From the NCBI RefSeq assembly GCF_001570365.1, contig NZ_BBYK01000047.1:20900-84899 (forward strand): a stretch of 64,000 bases of DNA. Direction: 5' to 3'. Below the pieces are notes generated by a model, which saw only the letters and a list, made by a program, of their open reading frames with translations, was not told where the DNA came from and did not search any database. Shown here in pieces: positions 39,829 through 49,617 of the stretch (positions are counted from its first letter, which is position 1; each line of letters begins with the position of its first letter). Source of the DNA: Microtetraspora fusca. GTDB lineage: Bacteria; Actinomycetota; Actinomycetes; Streptosporangiales; Streptosporangiaceae. Made by a program: the position numbers and the translations under genes.

Positions 39829-41766
39829 TCAGAAGAGCAGGAGGTGGTAGTTGAAGGCGATCGTGAAATAGGCGGCCGCCGCCAGCGTGAGCAGGGTGTA
39901 CGCGATCCGGGAGGGCAGGCTCCACCAGCGGGCGCGCCACGCGACGGCGACGGCCGGGACCATCGGGACGGCGAAGGCCAGGGCGAGGGTGGCCAGGACG
40001 GGGAGGGCGGCGAGAAGCGGAGAGTTCAGGGGCAGCGCCGCCATGAGGACGTTGGGGTCGGCCATGAGGAGCGCGAACCCGGCGAGGAAGACGGTGGCCA
40101 GGACGCCGCCGATCCAGGCCGTGAGGGTGGCGAGGCGGGCCGGGAGCGGTGAGCGAGCCCTGCGGACACGGCGGACGGCGGCGGCCAGGGGCAGGCCGAG
40201 GGCGGCGAGGAGCAGGGCGAGGGCGCCGACCGCGAAGAGCGGAACGTTCAGGGTGGGGGCGTCGTACCAGGGGACTTCCTCGTAGACCTCCGAGGGGAGG
40301 GCGGAGGAGACGAGGGTCCCGTCGCCGGGGAAGGAGATGCGGGCCTGGCCGTCGCGTTCCTGGAAGAGGCCCGGGGCGATCTGGATCCAGTGCTGGGTCG
40401 ATCGGTCGGGGTCCGGGGAGAGGCCGGACGTGGTGAGGGTGCCGTCGGGGTTGGCCGTGACGGTCGGGACGAAGAACAGGGTCGAGGCCTTCATCAGGCT
40501 GCTGCGGCTGGTACGGGCGGAACGGTAGGAGCCGGCGTACCTGGAGACGTCCGTGGTGAGCGGCGTGGGCGCGGACGCGGTGGGCGCGGCGGGCGCGGGG
40601 AAGCGCCGGTCGATGATCTGGGTGAGGAGCTTCTGCGCGTCCCAGGCGGCGGCGCCGGATGTGCCGTCGCCGTTGAAGGCGACGTAGACGCCGAACCTCT
40701 GGTCCGGCATGAGGGCCATGGCGTTGTGATAGCCGGGGACGTCGCCGTCCTTGTAGAGGATCCGGCGGCCGTTTCGCGGCCGTTCCTCCAGGGTGTAGCC
40801 CATGCCGGGCATGCGCCGGTCAGCGGTGAAGTGCCGTTCCTGCATCTGCCGGGCGATGGGATCGCCCTTGAGCTGGTCGATCATGTACCGGGCCATGTCG
40901 GCGGGCGTGACGACGGGACCGGTGCCGGACGGCGTCCAGGGGCTGTACTGGCCCTTCTGCTCGGCGTAGCCGTCGCCGTCCGGGCGGTAGCCGTGGGCCA
41001 GCCGTGTCCCGATCGCGGCGGAGTGCGGGAGGGCGGCGCTCGAGCCGGTCATGCCGTGTGCGGCGAAGACGTGCTCGGCGACGTACTGCGCGAACGGTTC
41101 GCCTGACGCCACTTCGACGAGGTAGCCCGCGAGGGCGAGGGCGTAGTTGTCGTAGGCGATCAGGGTGCCGGGCGGCCGGACCCGGCGTGGCTGGGCAGCC
41201 TCGACGCTCTCGGCGAGGGAGGGCAGCGTCGCCGGATCCTCGCGGGCGAGGCCGACGATGTCGTCGTCGAAGCCCGCGGTGTAGGTGAGCATGTGCTCCA
41301 AGGTCACCGGACGGCCCGGGTAGGTATCCTCGATCTTGAAAGTCGTGAGGTAGCGGTTGACGTCGGTGTTCAGATCGAGCTTGCCCTCCCGGACCAGGCG
41401 CAGGACGGCCTCGGCGGTGAACACCTTGGCCAGCGAGCCGGTGAGGAACGGCGTGGCGGTGTCGACCGGCCGGCCCGATCCCACGTCCGCGAGCCCGTAG
41501 CCCTTGCTGAACACCGTCTTCCCGTTCTCGACGACGACGACGGCCGCACCCGGGATCTTGTCTTCGGCGAGGAGGGCGGGGACGGCCCGGTCGATCGTCG
41601 CGCCGAGCTCGTCGCCGTGCGCGGAGGCGCCGTGCGCGGAGGCACCGTGCGCGGCGGCGCCGTGCGCGGCGGCGGGGCGGGCCGCGGTCGCTCCGAGGTC
41701 GTCGGCGTGAGCAGGGGCGGCGTGAAGGGTGAGGACGGCGAGGGCCGCGATGACCGCTTTCTTCAT
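39829..41766 (-). CDS. secreted/membrane serine hydrolase (beta-lactamase class C fold)
   Basis: 645 residues from ATG at 41766. MKKAVIAALAVLTLHAAPAHA is a signal peptide, followed by an Ala-His-Gly repeat (AAHGASAHGASAHG) encoded by 12-nt repeats around 41625-41690. The class C/PBP domain has SxxK in TGSLAKVFTAEAV, YxN in AYDNYALAL, and YKDGDVPGYHN near the third motif. The last 150 residues form four membrane helices. Such proteins are DD-peptidase- or esterase-like rather than resistance enzymes. Divergent from a histidine kinase 60 bases away. Confidence 0.83.
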   Translation of the reverse strand: MKKAVIAALAVLTLHAAPAHADDLGATAARPAAAHGAAAHGASAHGASAHGDELGATIDRAVPALLAEDKIPGAAVVVVENGKTVFSKGYGLADVGSGRPVDTATPFLTGSLAKVFTAEAVLRLVREGKLDLNTDVNRYLTTFKIEDTYPGRPVTLEHMLTYTAGFDDDIVGLAREDPATLPSLAESVEAAQPRRVRPPGTLIAYDNYALALAGYLVEVASGEPFAQYVAEHVFAAHGMTGSSAALPHSAAIGTRLAHGYRPDGDGYAEQKGQYSPWTPSGTGPVVTPADMARYMIDQLKGDPIARQMQERHFTADRRMPGMGYTLEERPRNGRRILYKDGDVPGYHNAMALMPDQRFGVYVAFNGDGTSGAAAWDAQKLLTQIIDRRFPAPAAPTASAPTPLTTDVSRYAGSYRSARTSRSSLMKASTLFFVPTVTANPDGTLTTSGLSPDPDRSTQHWIQIAPGLFQERDGQARISFPGDGTLVSSALPSEVYEEVPWYDAPTLNVPLFAVGALALLLAALGLPLAAAVRRVRRARSPLPARLATLTAWIGGVLATVFLAGFALLMADPNVLMAALPLNSPLLAALPVLATLALAFAVPMVPAVAVAWRARWWSLPSRIAYTLLTLAAAAYFTIAFNYHLLLF

Positions 41767-41825
41767 GGCCGTCAGTGTGTTGCGCGGGCCTCGCCCCTCG
41801 ACAGTGTCTGGCGCCATGGTCCGGC

Positions 41826-43514
41826 ATGGAGAATGCACGATCAGGACATATGGTGCGTAACGTGCTGATCGTTCTGGTGGTTCTCCTGGGCGTCGCGGTG
41901 GATCCGCTCCATCCGGTGCCGAGCCCGCCGTTCGCCCTCGTTCTCGCACTCCAATTGGTGTACTGCCTGACGCCGTGGCGCAGCCGCTGGCCGTTGGCGG
42001 CCCAGGTCCTGCTCCTGCCGTGGGCGGGGCCGGCCGCGGCGGGCATGGTCGCGGCGTCGGCGCTGCTCGTCCTGCGCGGGGCGGCCCGCTGGTGCCTCTT
42101 CGGGGCGGTGGTCGCCGCGGCGGCCCTTCTCGCGCCCGCGACGCCGTTCGGCATCGCGCTCGCGGTGCTGAACGCCGCGTGCCAGGGGCTGGTCCTGTTC
42201 GGGGTGACCCGGCTCGGCGACACGCGCGCCGCCGTCCACGCGGCACGCGCGCAGTTCGCCGCCAGGGCGGTCTCCGCCGAGCGGTCACGGGCCGCCCACG
42301 AGCTGGAGGCCGCCCTCGGAACGATCCTGTCCACGATCATCGCTCTCGTCGGGCGCGGTGACACGGCGCGGATCGCCGAGGTCTCCCGGTCGGCGGCCTC
42401 GCGAGCCCGTGCCGTACCGAGCGCGGCGGGCGAACCCGTGCCCGAGCCGGATCTCACACCCCGGCTGGCGCTGCCGATCCTGGTCGCGGTGCACGCCGGG
42501 TACCTCGCGACCTCGCTGATCTACCTCCAGGGGCGTCCCGCGCTCTCACTGCTGGCCGCGGCGATCCTCGGGTTGCAGCTGCACCACGCGCTGCCGCGGC
42601 CGCCCGGCGCGCGGCCACGGCACGCCGTCTGGACGTCCGCCGCGATGGTCCTGCTCACTGCCGTCACGCTCCTGTATCCGGGGCAGCCCTATCCGCAGCT
42701 CGCCGGGTTCGCCGTGGCCGGTTTCCTGATCTTCGGGCGGCCCTGGTGGCCGCTGGCCGGAGTGATCGTCATGTCGCTGCCGGCCGTACTCGCCGTCCGC
42801 GGCTACTCCCCCGCCGAGAACCTGTACTGGACGTTCAACGCCGTCGCCATCGCGGCCATGTTCTACGGGCTGACCACGCAGACCGCGCTGGTATTCGAGG
42901 CGAGGGAGGCGCGGCGCGCACTGGCGGCGCTCGCCGCGGCCGACGAGCGCAGGCGCATCTCCCGCGACGTCCACGACCTCCTCGGCTACGGGCTCTCCGC
43001 CATCACGGTCAAGGCCGAGCTGGCCGGGCGGCTGGGGCCGGAGGGCTCCGGAGAGCAGCTCGCGGAGATCGCCGCGATCGCCCGCCGATCCCTGGCCGCG
43101 CTGCGCGCCATCCCCGCCGATCCCGACCCTCGGCTGTCGCTGGCCGCCGAGCTGGACTCGGCCCGCTCCGTCCTCGAGGCGGCGGGCGTCGAGGTCACCG
43201 TACGCCGGGAGTCGGGGCGGGACGACGCGCTGCTCGCGATCGTCCTGCGCGAGGCCGTCACCAACGTGCTGCGGCACAGCGACGCCACGTACTGCCTCAT
43301 CGACATCACCCCGGCCGGACTGCGGGTCGTCAACGACGGCGCCCGCGCCGTCCGGGGAACCGGCAGCGGAACGGCCAACCTCACCGCACGCGTCGCCGCC
43401 GCGGGCGGCACGCTGACCGCCGGGAGCGACGGCGGCGAGTACCGGCTGACCGTCCTATATCCAGCCGTTCTCGGCGGCGATGCGGACGGCGTCGAGCCGA
43501 TTGCGCGCGTCTAG
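41826..43514 (+). CDS. two-component sensor histidine kinase with a duplicated, decayed DHp segment
   Basis: 562 residues. Five or so membrane helices (about 10-130) are followed by AERSRAAHELEAALGTILST (151-170), which looks like a decayed HisKA_3 box (compare AERxRIAxELHDxxGHxLS). Then a second membrane block (about 215-350) and the intact box DERRRISRDVHDLLGYGLSA with phospho-acceptor His383. The HATPase_c domain has IVLREAVTNVLRHSDAT and ends VNDGARAVRGTGSGTANLTARV. It is NarL/DesK-type. The last 60 bases overlap the 3' end of the response-regulator gene on the other strand. Cognate regulator: the neighbour at 43455. Confidence 0.87.
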   Translation: MENARSGHMVRNVLIVLVVLLGVAVDPLHPVPSPPFALVLALQLVYCLTPWRSRWPLAAQVLLLPWAGPAAAGMVAASALLVLRGAARWCLFGAVVAAAALLAPATPFGIALAVLNAACQGLVLFGVTRLGDTRAAVHAARAQFAARAVSAERSRAAHELEAALGTILSTIIALVGRGDTARIAEVSRSAASRARAVPSAAGEPVPEPDLTPRLALPILVAVHAGYLATSLIYLQGRPALSLLAAAILGLQLHHALPRPPGARPRHAVWTSAAMVLLTAVTLLYPGQPYPQLAGFAVAGFLIFGRPWWPLAGVIVMSLPAVLAVRGYSPAENLYWTFNAVAIAAMFYGLTTQTALVFEAREARRALAALAAADERRRISRDVHDLLGYGLSAITVKAELAGRLGPEGSGEQLAEIAAIARRSLAALRAIPADPDPRLSLAAELDSARSVLEAAGVEVTVRRESGRDDALLAIVLREAVTNVLRHSDATYCLIDITPAGLRVVNDGARAVRGTGSGTANLTARVAAAGGTLTAGSDGGEYRLTVLYPAVLGGDADGVEPIARV

Positions 43515-44063
43515 CTTCGTGACGATCGCGCCGAGATAGTTCCGCACCGTCCCCTTGCTCAGGAACAGGCCGGCCGCGATCTCGGCCAGGTCGGCGCCCT
43601 CACCCGCCCGGCGCAGAACCTCGGCCTCGCGCGGGGTCAGCGGGTTCGGCCGCTCGGTGATGGCCGCGGCGGCCAGGCTCGGATCGATGACGGACTCGCC
43701 CGCGGCGACCCGCCGGATCGCCTCGGCCAGCCGGGCGGGCGGCGCGTCCTTCAGCATGAAGCCACGCGCCCCGGCCGCCAGCGCCCTGCGGAGCGTCTCC
43801 GTCCTCCCTGCCGAGGTCAGCATGAGGAGCGCACACTCCGGCGCCCGCGCCCGCAACTCCTCCGCCGCCGCGATCCCGTCCAGCCGTCCCGGCATCTGGA
43901 TGTCCAGCACCACGACCTCAGGACGCAGTTCGAGCCCGCGCGCGACCGCCTCCTCCCCTGTGGCCACCTCTCCGACGACCCGCATGTCGTCCTCCAACTC
44001 GATCAGCGCGGCCAACGCCCCCCTGATGAGATGCATGTCCTCGGCCAGCAGCACGTTGATCAC
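43455..44063 (-). CDS. NarL/LuxR-type response regulator
   Basis: 202 residues if GTG at 44063 (MINVLLAEDMHLIRGALAAL) is used; an upstream GTG at 44093 adds 10. The receiver has the phospho-acceptor Asp in VVVLDIQMPG and Lys in FMLKDAPP. The C-terminal LuxR HTH is LTPREAEVLRRAGEGADLAE, then LFLSKGTVRNYLGAIVTKL. It converges on its kinase gene with a 60-base tail overlap, an unusual layout for a cognate pair. It probably regulates the membrane hydrolase or acyl-ligase genes nearby; targets unknown. Confidence 0.88.
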   Translation of the reverse strand: MINVLLAEDMHLIRGALAALIELEDDMRVVGEVATGEEAVARGLELRPEVVVLDIQMPGRLDGIAAAEELRARAPECALLMLTSAGRTETLRRALAAGARGFMLKDAPPARLAEAIRRVAAGESVIDPSLAAAAITERPNPLTPREAEVLRRAGEGADLAEIAAGLFLSKGTVRNYLGAIVTKLDARNRLDAVRIAAENGWI

Positions 44064-44197
44064 GTCCGCCCCCCCAGCAACTCCACTACGCACATGTCCG
44101 CCCCAATGATCCCGGTGCCGGAGTCGTGATCGGGTTGGACCTCTGACGGAGCGCTCCTTGGCGTGAGGCCCGCCGCATCACGGTTGGGGCGGAGCGA

Positions 44198-45835
44198 TCA
44201 CGCGTTGCGGACGCGGGCCGCGTCGTGCAGGTCGAGGATCTCGACGGCGCGCTCGCGCATCTCCACCTTGCGGATCTTTCCCGTGACCGTCATGGGGAAC
44301 GCGTCCACGACATGGATGTAGCGCGGGATCTTGTAGTGGGTGAGCCGCCCCGCGCAGAACTCCTTGACATGTGCGCCGGTGAGCGGCTCGGTCCCCGGCC
44401 GCATGACGATCCAGGCCATGAGCTCCTCGCCGTACTTCTCGTCCGGCACACCGATCACCTGGACGTCGGCGATGTCGGGATGGGTGTAGAGAAACTCCTC
44501 GATCTCGCGCGGGTAGATGTTCTCGCCGCCGCGGATGACCATGTCCTTGATCCGGCCCACGATGTTGACGTAGCCCTCGGCGTCCATGACGGCCAGATCG
44601 CCGGTGTGCATCCAGCGGGCGGTGTCGATCGCCTCGGCCGTGGCGTCCGGCTGCTCCCAATATCCGAGCATGACCGAGTATCCCCGGGTGCACAGCTCCC
44701 CGGTCTCACCGCGCGGCAGCGTCAGGCCCGACGCGGGGTCGACCACCTTGACCTCGATGTGCGGCATGGCGCGGCCGACCGTCTCGGTACGGCGGGCCAG
44801 GCCGTCGTCGCGCCGCGTCATCGTCGACACCGGAGAGGTCTCCGTCATGCCGTAGCAGATCGCCACCTCGCTCATGTTCATCTCGGCGACGACGCGCTTC
44901 ATCACCTCGACCGGGCAGGGCGAGCCGGCCATGATCCCCGTACGCAGGCCGGACAGGTCGAAGGCGGCGAAGTCCGGGTGACCGAGCTCGGCGATGAACA
45001 TGGTGGGCACGCCGTACAGGGAGGTGCAGCGCTCCTGCTCGACGGCGCGCAGCGTGAGCTCGGGGTCGAAGCCGGGTGCGGGAAGCACGATGCACGAGCC
45101 GTGCGAGGTCACGGCCAGGTTGCCCATGACCATCCCGAAGCAGTGATACAGCGGGACCGGCAGGCAGACCCGGTCGGCCTCGGTGTAGCCGACCAGCTCG
45201 CCCACGAAGTAGCCGTTGTTCAGGATGTTGTGGTGCGACAGCGTGGCTCCCTTGGGGAAGCCCGTGGTGCCCGAGGTGTACTGGATGTTGATCGGGTCGT
45301 CGAAGGTCAGCGTCGCCGCCCGTTCCCGCAGGAGGGCGGGGTCACCGCGCCTGCCGCTCTCGACCAGGTCGTCCCATCCGTGCTCGCCGATGAACACGGC
45401 GTCCGCGAACCCGATCTCGGCGATCATCGCCCGGTAGTCGCTGCCCCGGTGCGCGACCGCGCTGACCAGCAGCCGCATGCCGGACTGTCGCACCACGTAG
45501 GCGAGCTCGTGGCTGCGGTACGACGGGTTGACGTTGACGAGGATCGCGCCGATCTTCGCGGTGGCGTACTGCAGGAGCACCCATTCGGCGCAGTTGGGAG
45601 CCCAGATGCCGACCCGGTCGCCCTTGGCGACGCCGCGGGCCATCAGTCCGAGCGCGACCTCGTTCACCGCGGCGTCGAACTCGGCGTACGTCCAGCGGCG
45701 CCCGGTCGCCACGTCCACCAGCGCCTCGCGATCACCGAAGCGCGCCACGGTGCGTTCGAGGTTCTCCCCGATCGTCTCCCCGAGCAGAGGGACGTCCGAG
45801 GTGCCGGAGGAGTACGAGAGAAGTAAGTCGCCCAT
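44198..45835 (-). CDS. acyl-CoA synthetase (AMP-binding, fatty-acid-CoA ligase type)
   Basis: 545 residues from ATG at 45835. The P-loop is [11 protein letters not shown], followed by [31 protein letters not shown] and the C-terminal Lys in MTVTGKIRK. It is of the FadD/medium-chain CoA ligase class (AFACS-like): ATP, CoA and a carboxylic acid give acyl-CoA. Start is 87 bases from the divergent GAF-LuxR regulator, which likely controls it. Exact acid unknown. Confidence 0.88.
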   Translation of the reverse strand: MGDLLLSYSSGTSDVPLLGETIGENLERTVARFGDREALVDVATGRRWTYAEFDAAVNEVALGLMARGVAKGDRVGIWAPNCAEWVLLQYATAKIGAILVNVNPSYRSHELAYVVRQSGMRLLVSAVAHRGSDYRAMIAEIGFADAVFIGEHGWDDLVESGRRGDPALLRERAATLTFDDPINIQYTSGTTGFPKGATLSHHNILNNGYFVGELVGYTEADRVCLPVPLYHCFGMVMGNLAVTSHGSCIVLPAPGFDPELTLRAVEQERCTSLYGVPTMFIAELGHPDFAAFDLSGLRTGIMAGSPCPVEVMKRVVAEMNMSEVAICYGMTETSPVSTMTRRDDGLARRTETVGRAMPHIEVKVVDPASGLTLPRGETGELCTRGYSVMLGYWEQPDATAEAIDTARWMHTGDLAVMDAEGYVNIVGRIKDMVIRGGENIYPREIEEFLYTHPDIADVQVIGVPDEKYGEELMAWIVMRPGTEPLTGAHVKEFCAGRLTHYKIPRYIHVVDAFPMTVTGKIRKVEMRERAVEILDLHDAARVRNA

Positions 45836-45922
45836 GGACGCAGCATCGGCATGAATGCCGCGGTCCACTACCCCCGTTCGGGGGATGGCTCCGACCAGCA
45901 AATCTCATTACATTCCGGTGAT

Positions 45923-46795
45923 ATGGCCGTAACACCCGCGCCGGTCAGCAACCCGGAACACGAACGCGAGGCGCTGCACACCGCCCTGGCGCGGATGCGC
46001 CGGATGACGGGACTCCCCGTCGCGTTCGGCGGTGCGGTGTCAGCCGCGCGGCGGGACGTACGGCTCATGGAGTTCACCGGGACGCTGACCGGCGCCCTGC
46101 GTGGCCTGGTCATCGGCGCCGGCAACGGACTCGGCGGCCGGGTGCTCGTCACCGGACGCCCCGGCAGCGTCGACGACTACACCACCGACGTGCGGATCAG
46201 CCATGAGTACGACAAGCCCGTGATCGCCGAAGGGATGCGGGCGATCGCGGCCGTGCCGGTCACGATCGACGGCTCGGTGTTCGGGGTCCTGTACGGCGGG
46301 ACCCGCGAGTCGCTGTCCCTCAGCACCCGCGTGCTGGACGCCATGACTCAGGTCGCCCTCCGCATGGGCATCGAGCTGACCGTACGGCGCGAGGTCGAGC
46401 GCCGAATGGTCGAACTGGAGACGGCCGCGATCATCCGCGCGGCGCGTGAGGCGCCGACCGCCCCGGAGTGGGAGGAAGTCCGCCAGGTGCACGCCCAGCT
46501 GCGGTCGATCGCACAGGAGATCGCCGATCCCGCGCTCCGTCTGCGCCTCCAGGACGCCTGCGACCGGCTGGCGCGCTCCAACGGCGGGCCCCTTCGTGAG
46601 AACCCGCTGTCGCCGCGGGAGCTGGACGTGCTGGCCCTGGTCGCGATGGGGTGCGGAAACGCCGAGACGGGGCGCCGCCTCGGCATACTCCCCGAGACGG
46701 TCAAGAGCTACCTGCGCACCATCATGCGCAAGCTCGGCACCCACAGCCGGATGGAGACCGTGATCGTCGCCCGGCGTTCGGGGTTCATGCCGTAG
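45923..46795 (+). CDS. GAF-LuxR transcriptional regulator
   Basis: 290 residues from ATG at 45923. A GAF-like sensor (RGLVIGAGNGLGGRVLVTGR, SVFGVLYGGTRESLSLS) is followed by a coiled linker and a LuxR HTH (LSPRELDVLALVAMGCGN, then TVKSYLRTIMRKLGTHSRM). Similar proteins sit beside acyl-CoA ligase/dehydrogenase genes in actinomycetes and regulate them. Here it diverges from the acyl-CoA synthetase, which supports that role. Ligand of the GAF domain unknown. Confidence 0.87.
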   Translation: MAVTPAPVSNPEHEREALHTALARMRRMTGLPVAFGGAVSAARRDVRLMEFTGTLTGALRGLVIGAGNGLGGRVLVTGRPGSVDDYTTDVRISHEYDKPVIAEGMRAIAAVPVTIDGSVFGVLYGGTRESLSLSTRVLDAMTQVALRMGIELTVRREVERRMVELETAAIIRAAREAPTAPEWEEVRQVHAQLRSIAQEIADPALRLRLQDACDRLARSNGGPLRENPLSPRELDVLALVAMGCGNAETGRRLGILPETVKSYLRTIMRKLGTHSRMETVIVARRSGFMP

Positions 46796-46973
46796 CCGCC
46801 GAGCCGGTCGGTCACCGGTTCGACGGCCGCTCCCCCGCGCCCTCGTACGAGCGGCCTGGCTGGATCCGCACGTCGGCGGTCTGCGGATCCCGAGCGATTC
46901 ACATACCGGCACATGCCATCTATATTCGGGGCGACTTGATCGCGTTCGGGGGCGTCTACAGGGGGATTCCCAC

Positions 46974-48044
46974 ATGAACGATTCTCAGCGCCGCGTTGTC
47001 TCGCACACCGGGGCCGCCCTCCTCCTCACCTTCGCCATGAGCGTGTGCGCCGGACCGGCCGGCGCCGCGGCGAGCGCGAATGCCGCCGGGAACACCGGTA
47101 CCCCAGCCGGGAAAATCAAGGTCGGCATCGCGTACGGCATCGGGGGCCGCGGCGACCAGGCGCTCAACGACAGCGCGGCGGCGGGTCTGGACCGAGCCGT
47201 GCGGAAGCTGAGGCTCGGCCCGAGCCAGGAGCTGGAGGCGAGCGTCAGTGACAGCGACGCGGATTTGGAGAACCTGCTCCGCAAGCTCGCCCGCAGCGGT
47301 CACAACCCCGTCATCGCGGTCGGCTTCTACTACGACTTGGCGGTGCTGAAGGTCGCGGAGGAGTATCCCCGTACGACCTTCGCCATCGTGGATGACGAGT
47401 CGCCCCGGCGGGCGAACATCTCCAACCTGGTCTTCGCGGAGAACGAGGCCGCCTTCCTGGCCGGCGCTGCTGCCGCGTTGAAGTCGGACACCCGCCACAT
47501 CGGCTTCCTGGGCGGCGTGAAGGTGCCGCTGATCCAGAGGTATCAGGCGGGGTTCCAGGCAGGTGCGAGGGCGGTCGACCACGACATCCAGATAGACGCG
47601 CGCTACATCACCATGCCCCCGGACTTCAGCGGCTTCAACAGCCCGGATCAAGGCAGATCGAAAGCCCGCGCCCTGTTCGACAAGGGCGCCGACGTGGTGT
47701 TCCACGCTGCGGAGCGCTCGGGCCAGGGCGTGTTCGCGGCCGCCAAGGCGGCGGGTGGCATGGCCATCGGTTGCGACTTCGACCAGGCCAGGAGCGCCGA
47801 CGCCAGGGTGAAGGACGTCATCCTCACCTCAGCCGTGAAGAAAGCCGACGTCGCGGTTTACGACTTCCTCAAGCGTTTCCTCCGCAAGGAGGCGAGGCAT
47901 GGCGTCACCGTGTACGGGCTGAAGGCCGGAGCCGTGGGCTACGCCACCACCGGCGGGCGGGTCAACGACATCAAGGCCACGCTCGACGCGTTCGCCAGGA
48001 AGATCGCGAAAGGCGAGATCAGAGTGCCGACGAAGGTCTCCTGA
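46974..48044 (+). CDS. BMP family substrate-binding protein
   Basis: 356 residues. A Sec signal peptide (about 1-32, no lipobox despite a Cys at position 25) precedes IKVGIAYGIGGRGDQALNDSAAAG, the opening of the basic-membrane-protein family that binds nucleosides or purines. FAENEAAFLAGAAAALKS and DKGADVVFHAAERSGQGVF are also family motifs. The usual lipid anchor is missing and no ABC permease or ATPase gene follows, so it may be a secreted orphan or work with a transporter elsewhere. Confidence 0.83.
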   Translation: MNDSQRRVVSHTGAALLLTFAMSVCAGPAGAAASANAAGNTGTPAGKIKVGIAYGIGGRGDQALNDSAAAGLDRAVRKLRLGPSQELEASVSDSDADLENLLRKLARSGHNPVIAVGFYYDLAVLKVAEEYPRTTFAIVDDESPRRANISNLVFAENEAAFLAGAAAALKSDTRHIGFLGGVKVPLIQRYQAGFQAGARAVDHDIQIDARYITMPPDFSGFNSPDQGRSKARALFDKGADVVFHAAERSGQGVFAAAKAAGGMAIGCDFDQARSADARVKDVILTSAVKKADVAVYDFLKRFLRKEARHGVTVYGLKAGAVGYATTGGRVNDIKATLDAFARKIAKGEIRVPTKVS

Positions 48045-48143
48045 TCGTCTCCGCCTCACCCGGCGCGCCCACCTCGCGCGCGCCGGTCCGCGGTGACGGC
48101 TCCATCGATCCGAGGCTTAAGCGTTCGCCAAGACGGGGCGATC

Positions 48144-48264
48144 AGAGTGGATCGCCCCAACACGATCGTCGCCGACCGGATCACCTTCATGGAAGGCGGA
48201 CGCGTGCCCGCCGAAGGCACATTCACCGAACCGACGTCCCGCCCCGGGCTCTTCCGCGACCTGC
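48144..48264 (+). pseudogene. ABC transporter ATP-binding C-terminal remnant
   Basis: RPNTIVADRITFMEGGRVPAE then GTFTEPTSRPGLFRDL matches the end of an exporter-type ABC ATPase (HRxxTIxxADRIxxxxxGRxxExGTxxEL...GLFxxL). Walker A, Walker B and the signature are absent. Confidence 0.65.
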
Positions 48265-48334
48265 GGCCCCCAACAAGGTCGCGCTGCCGTTCAGGACAGC
48301 GATAGCGGCGTCCGGATTATCACTCAAGCGTGAT

Positions 48335-48829
48335 TCAGGGTGCCGCGTACTGGTCGTGCTTGGCATACAGCTCAGTCCATTCCTCCTCGGTGAGCCGGCG
48401 GCCGGAAGCGACGATTTCGGCGAGTTCCTGGAAGTACGCCTCCCGGGGTGCACCCGGCGTGAACAGCACCAGCATGGAAGCAGGCGCATCGGAATTGTTA
48501 CTGAAGGCGTGGACCCCGCCCGGCGGCACGTACAGGAAGTCGCCCGGTGTCGCGTCCAGCCACCGCTCGCCGTTGTACAGCGAGACGGTGCCCTCCAGGA
48601 CGAAGAACGACTCGGAAATGGTCCGGTGGAAATGGGCGCCGGGCCCGTTCGGGATCGCGGCCATGTCCCAGCGGTAGAGACCGAATTGGCCATCCGTGCT
48701 CGCTCCGGTGGCCAGATAGCCGACCCGGGACTTGACGCCGATCGTGAGGTCCGGTGGTACGTCGGCCGACCGGAAGGTTGCGCTGGCGATCCCGTGATCC
48801 TTCAGATATCGCGGCGGCGGATAGGACAT
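48335..48829 (-). CDS. cupin-domain protein
   Basis: 164 residues. The cupin motifs are GPGAHFHRTISESFFVLEG (G-x5-HxH-x-E-like, with one His followed by Arg) and PGDFLYVPPGGVHAFSN. The metal-binding set His, His, Glu, His is thus mostly present. It is a single small cupin of the quercetin-dioxygenase-like or storage-protein fold and could be an isomerase, dioxygenase or sensor. Standing alone, minus strand; neighbouring DNA is debris. Confidence 0.83.
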   Translation of the reverse strand: MSYPPPRYLKDHGIASATFRSADVPPDLTIGVKSRVGYLATGASTDGQFGLYRWDMAAIPNGPGAHFHRTISESFFVLEGTVSLYNGERWLDATPGDFLYVPPGGVHAFSNNSDAPASMLVLFTPGAPREAYFQELAEIVASGRRLTEEEWTELYAKHDQYAAP

Positions 48830-49158
48830 CGTTACCGGCTCCTAGCGGTGGAATCGATCTGAGCGGCATGACCCTAGACGATGAAGCGGCTCCGTCGGGA
48901 GATCCAATTCCTGCCTGTTCGATCGAGCCAAGACCCGGCGTGCTCCGGTGCGCCCCTGGTTGGTCGAGCAGCGTACGAGCTGGGTCAGGAACCGGCGGGC
49001 GCTCGTTCGTCAGCAGGTGCCCACCGGCTGCGAGGTCAGATCGGAGGCCTCCTTACCCGCGGAGCCGACCATCACTGCGGTTCCTGCCCGTCGGGATGTC
49101 TGGGGCGTTTCGATACGTGCCCGACCAGTCCGGCGACAACCGCCGCCGGTCGCTGACC
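48830..49158. other. intergenic region without a supportable gene
   Basis: Short open frames only. The promoter of the cupin gene should lie in the first 60 bases (minus strand). Confidence 0.5.
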
Positions 49159-49617
49159 TCAGTCCCAGGTCAGAAACCGGTAGTGCAGCCCAGTTGACGA
49201 CTCCTGCCACGCCCCAACCGAGTCCGGTGAGCGCCCCACATCCGGCGCGTACGTGTCGCCTTCGAAGAACTCCCGGATCTCGGTGACCACGATCCGGTCC
49301 GCGAACGGCAGCGCCGCCCGATACACCGCCGCGCCCCCGATCACCCACACGTCCCCCGACATCGCGTCGAGCGCCTGTGACAGGTCGGGGAACGTGTCCA
49401 CGCCCTCCTGCGGCGTACGCGACAGCACGAGATTGCGCCTGCCCGGCAGCGGCCGGAACCGCGGGGGCAGCGACTCCCATGTGCGGCGGCCCATGAGCAC
49501 GGTCGCGCCCGCGGTCAGGGAGCGGAAGTGCTTCAGGTCCTCCGGCAGGTGCCATGGCAGGGTGCCGTCACGGCCGATGACGCCGTTCGCCGACTGCGCC
49601 CAGACGAGCCCGATCAC
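49159..49617 (-). CDS. folA: dihydrofolate reductase
   Basis: 152 residues. [35 protein letters not shown] contains the Met20-loop signature and substrate-binding Asp/Glu (PEDLKHFR). [20 protein letters not shown] and [12 protein letters not shown] are NADPH contacts. Catalyses NADPH-dependent reduction of dihydrofolate to tetrahydrofolate. The start overlaps the stop of thyA by ATGA, the usual thyA-folA operon, in which the synthase makes the dihydrofolate that this enzyme recycles. Confidence 0.95.
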   Translation of the reverse strand: MIGLVWAQSANGVIGRDGTLPWHLPEDLKHFRSLTAGATVLMGRRTWESLPPRFRPLPGRRNLVLSRTPQEGVDTFPDLSQALDAMSGDVWVIGGAAVYRAALPFADRIVVTEIREFFEGDTYAPDVGRSPDSVGAWQESSTGLHYRFLTWD

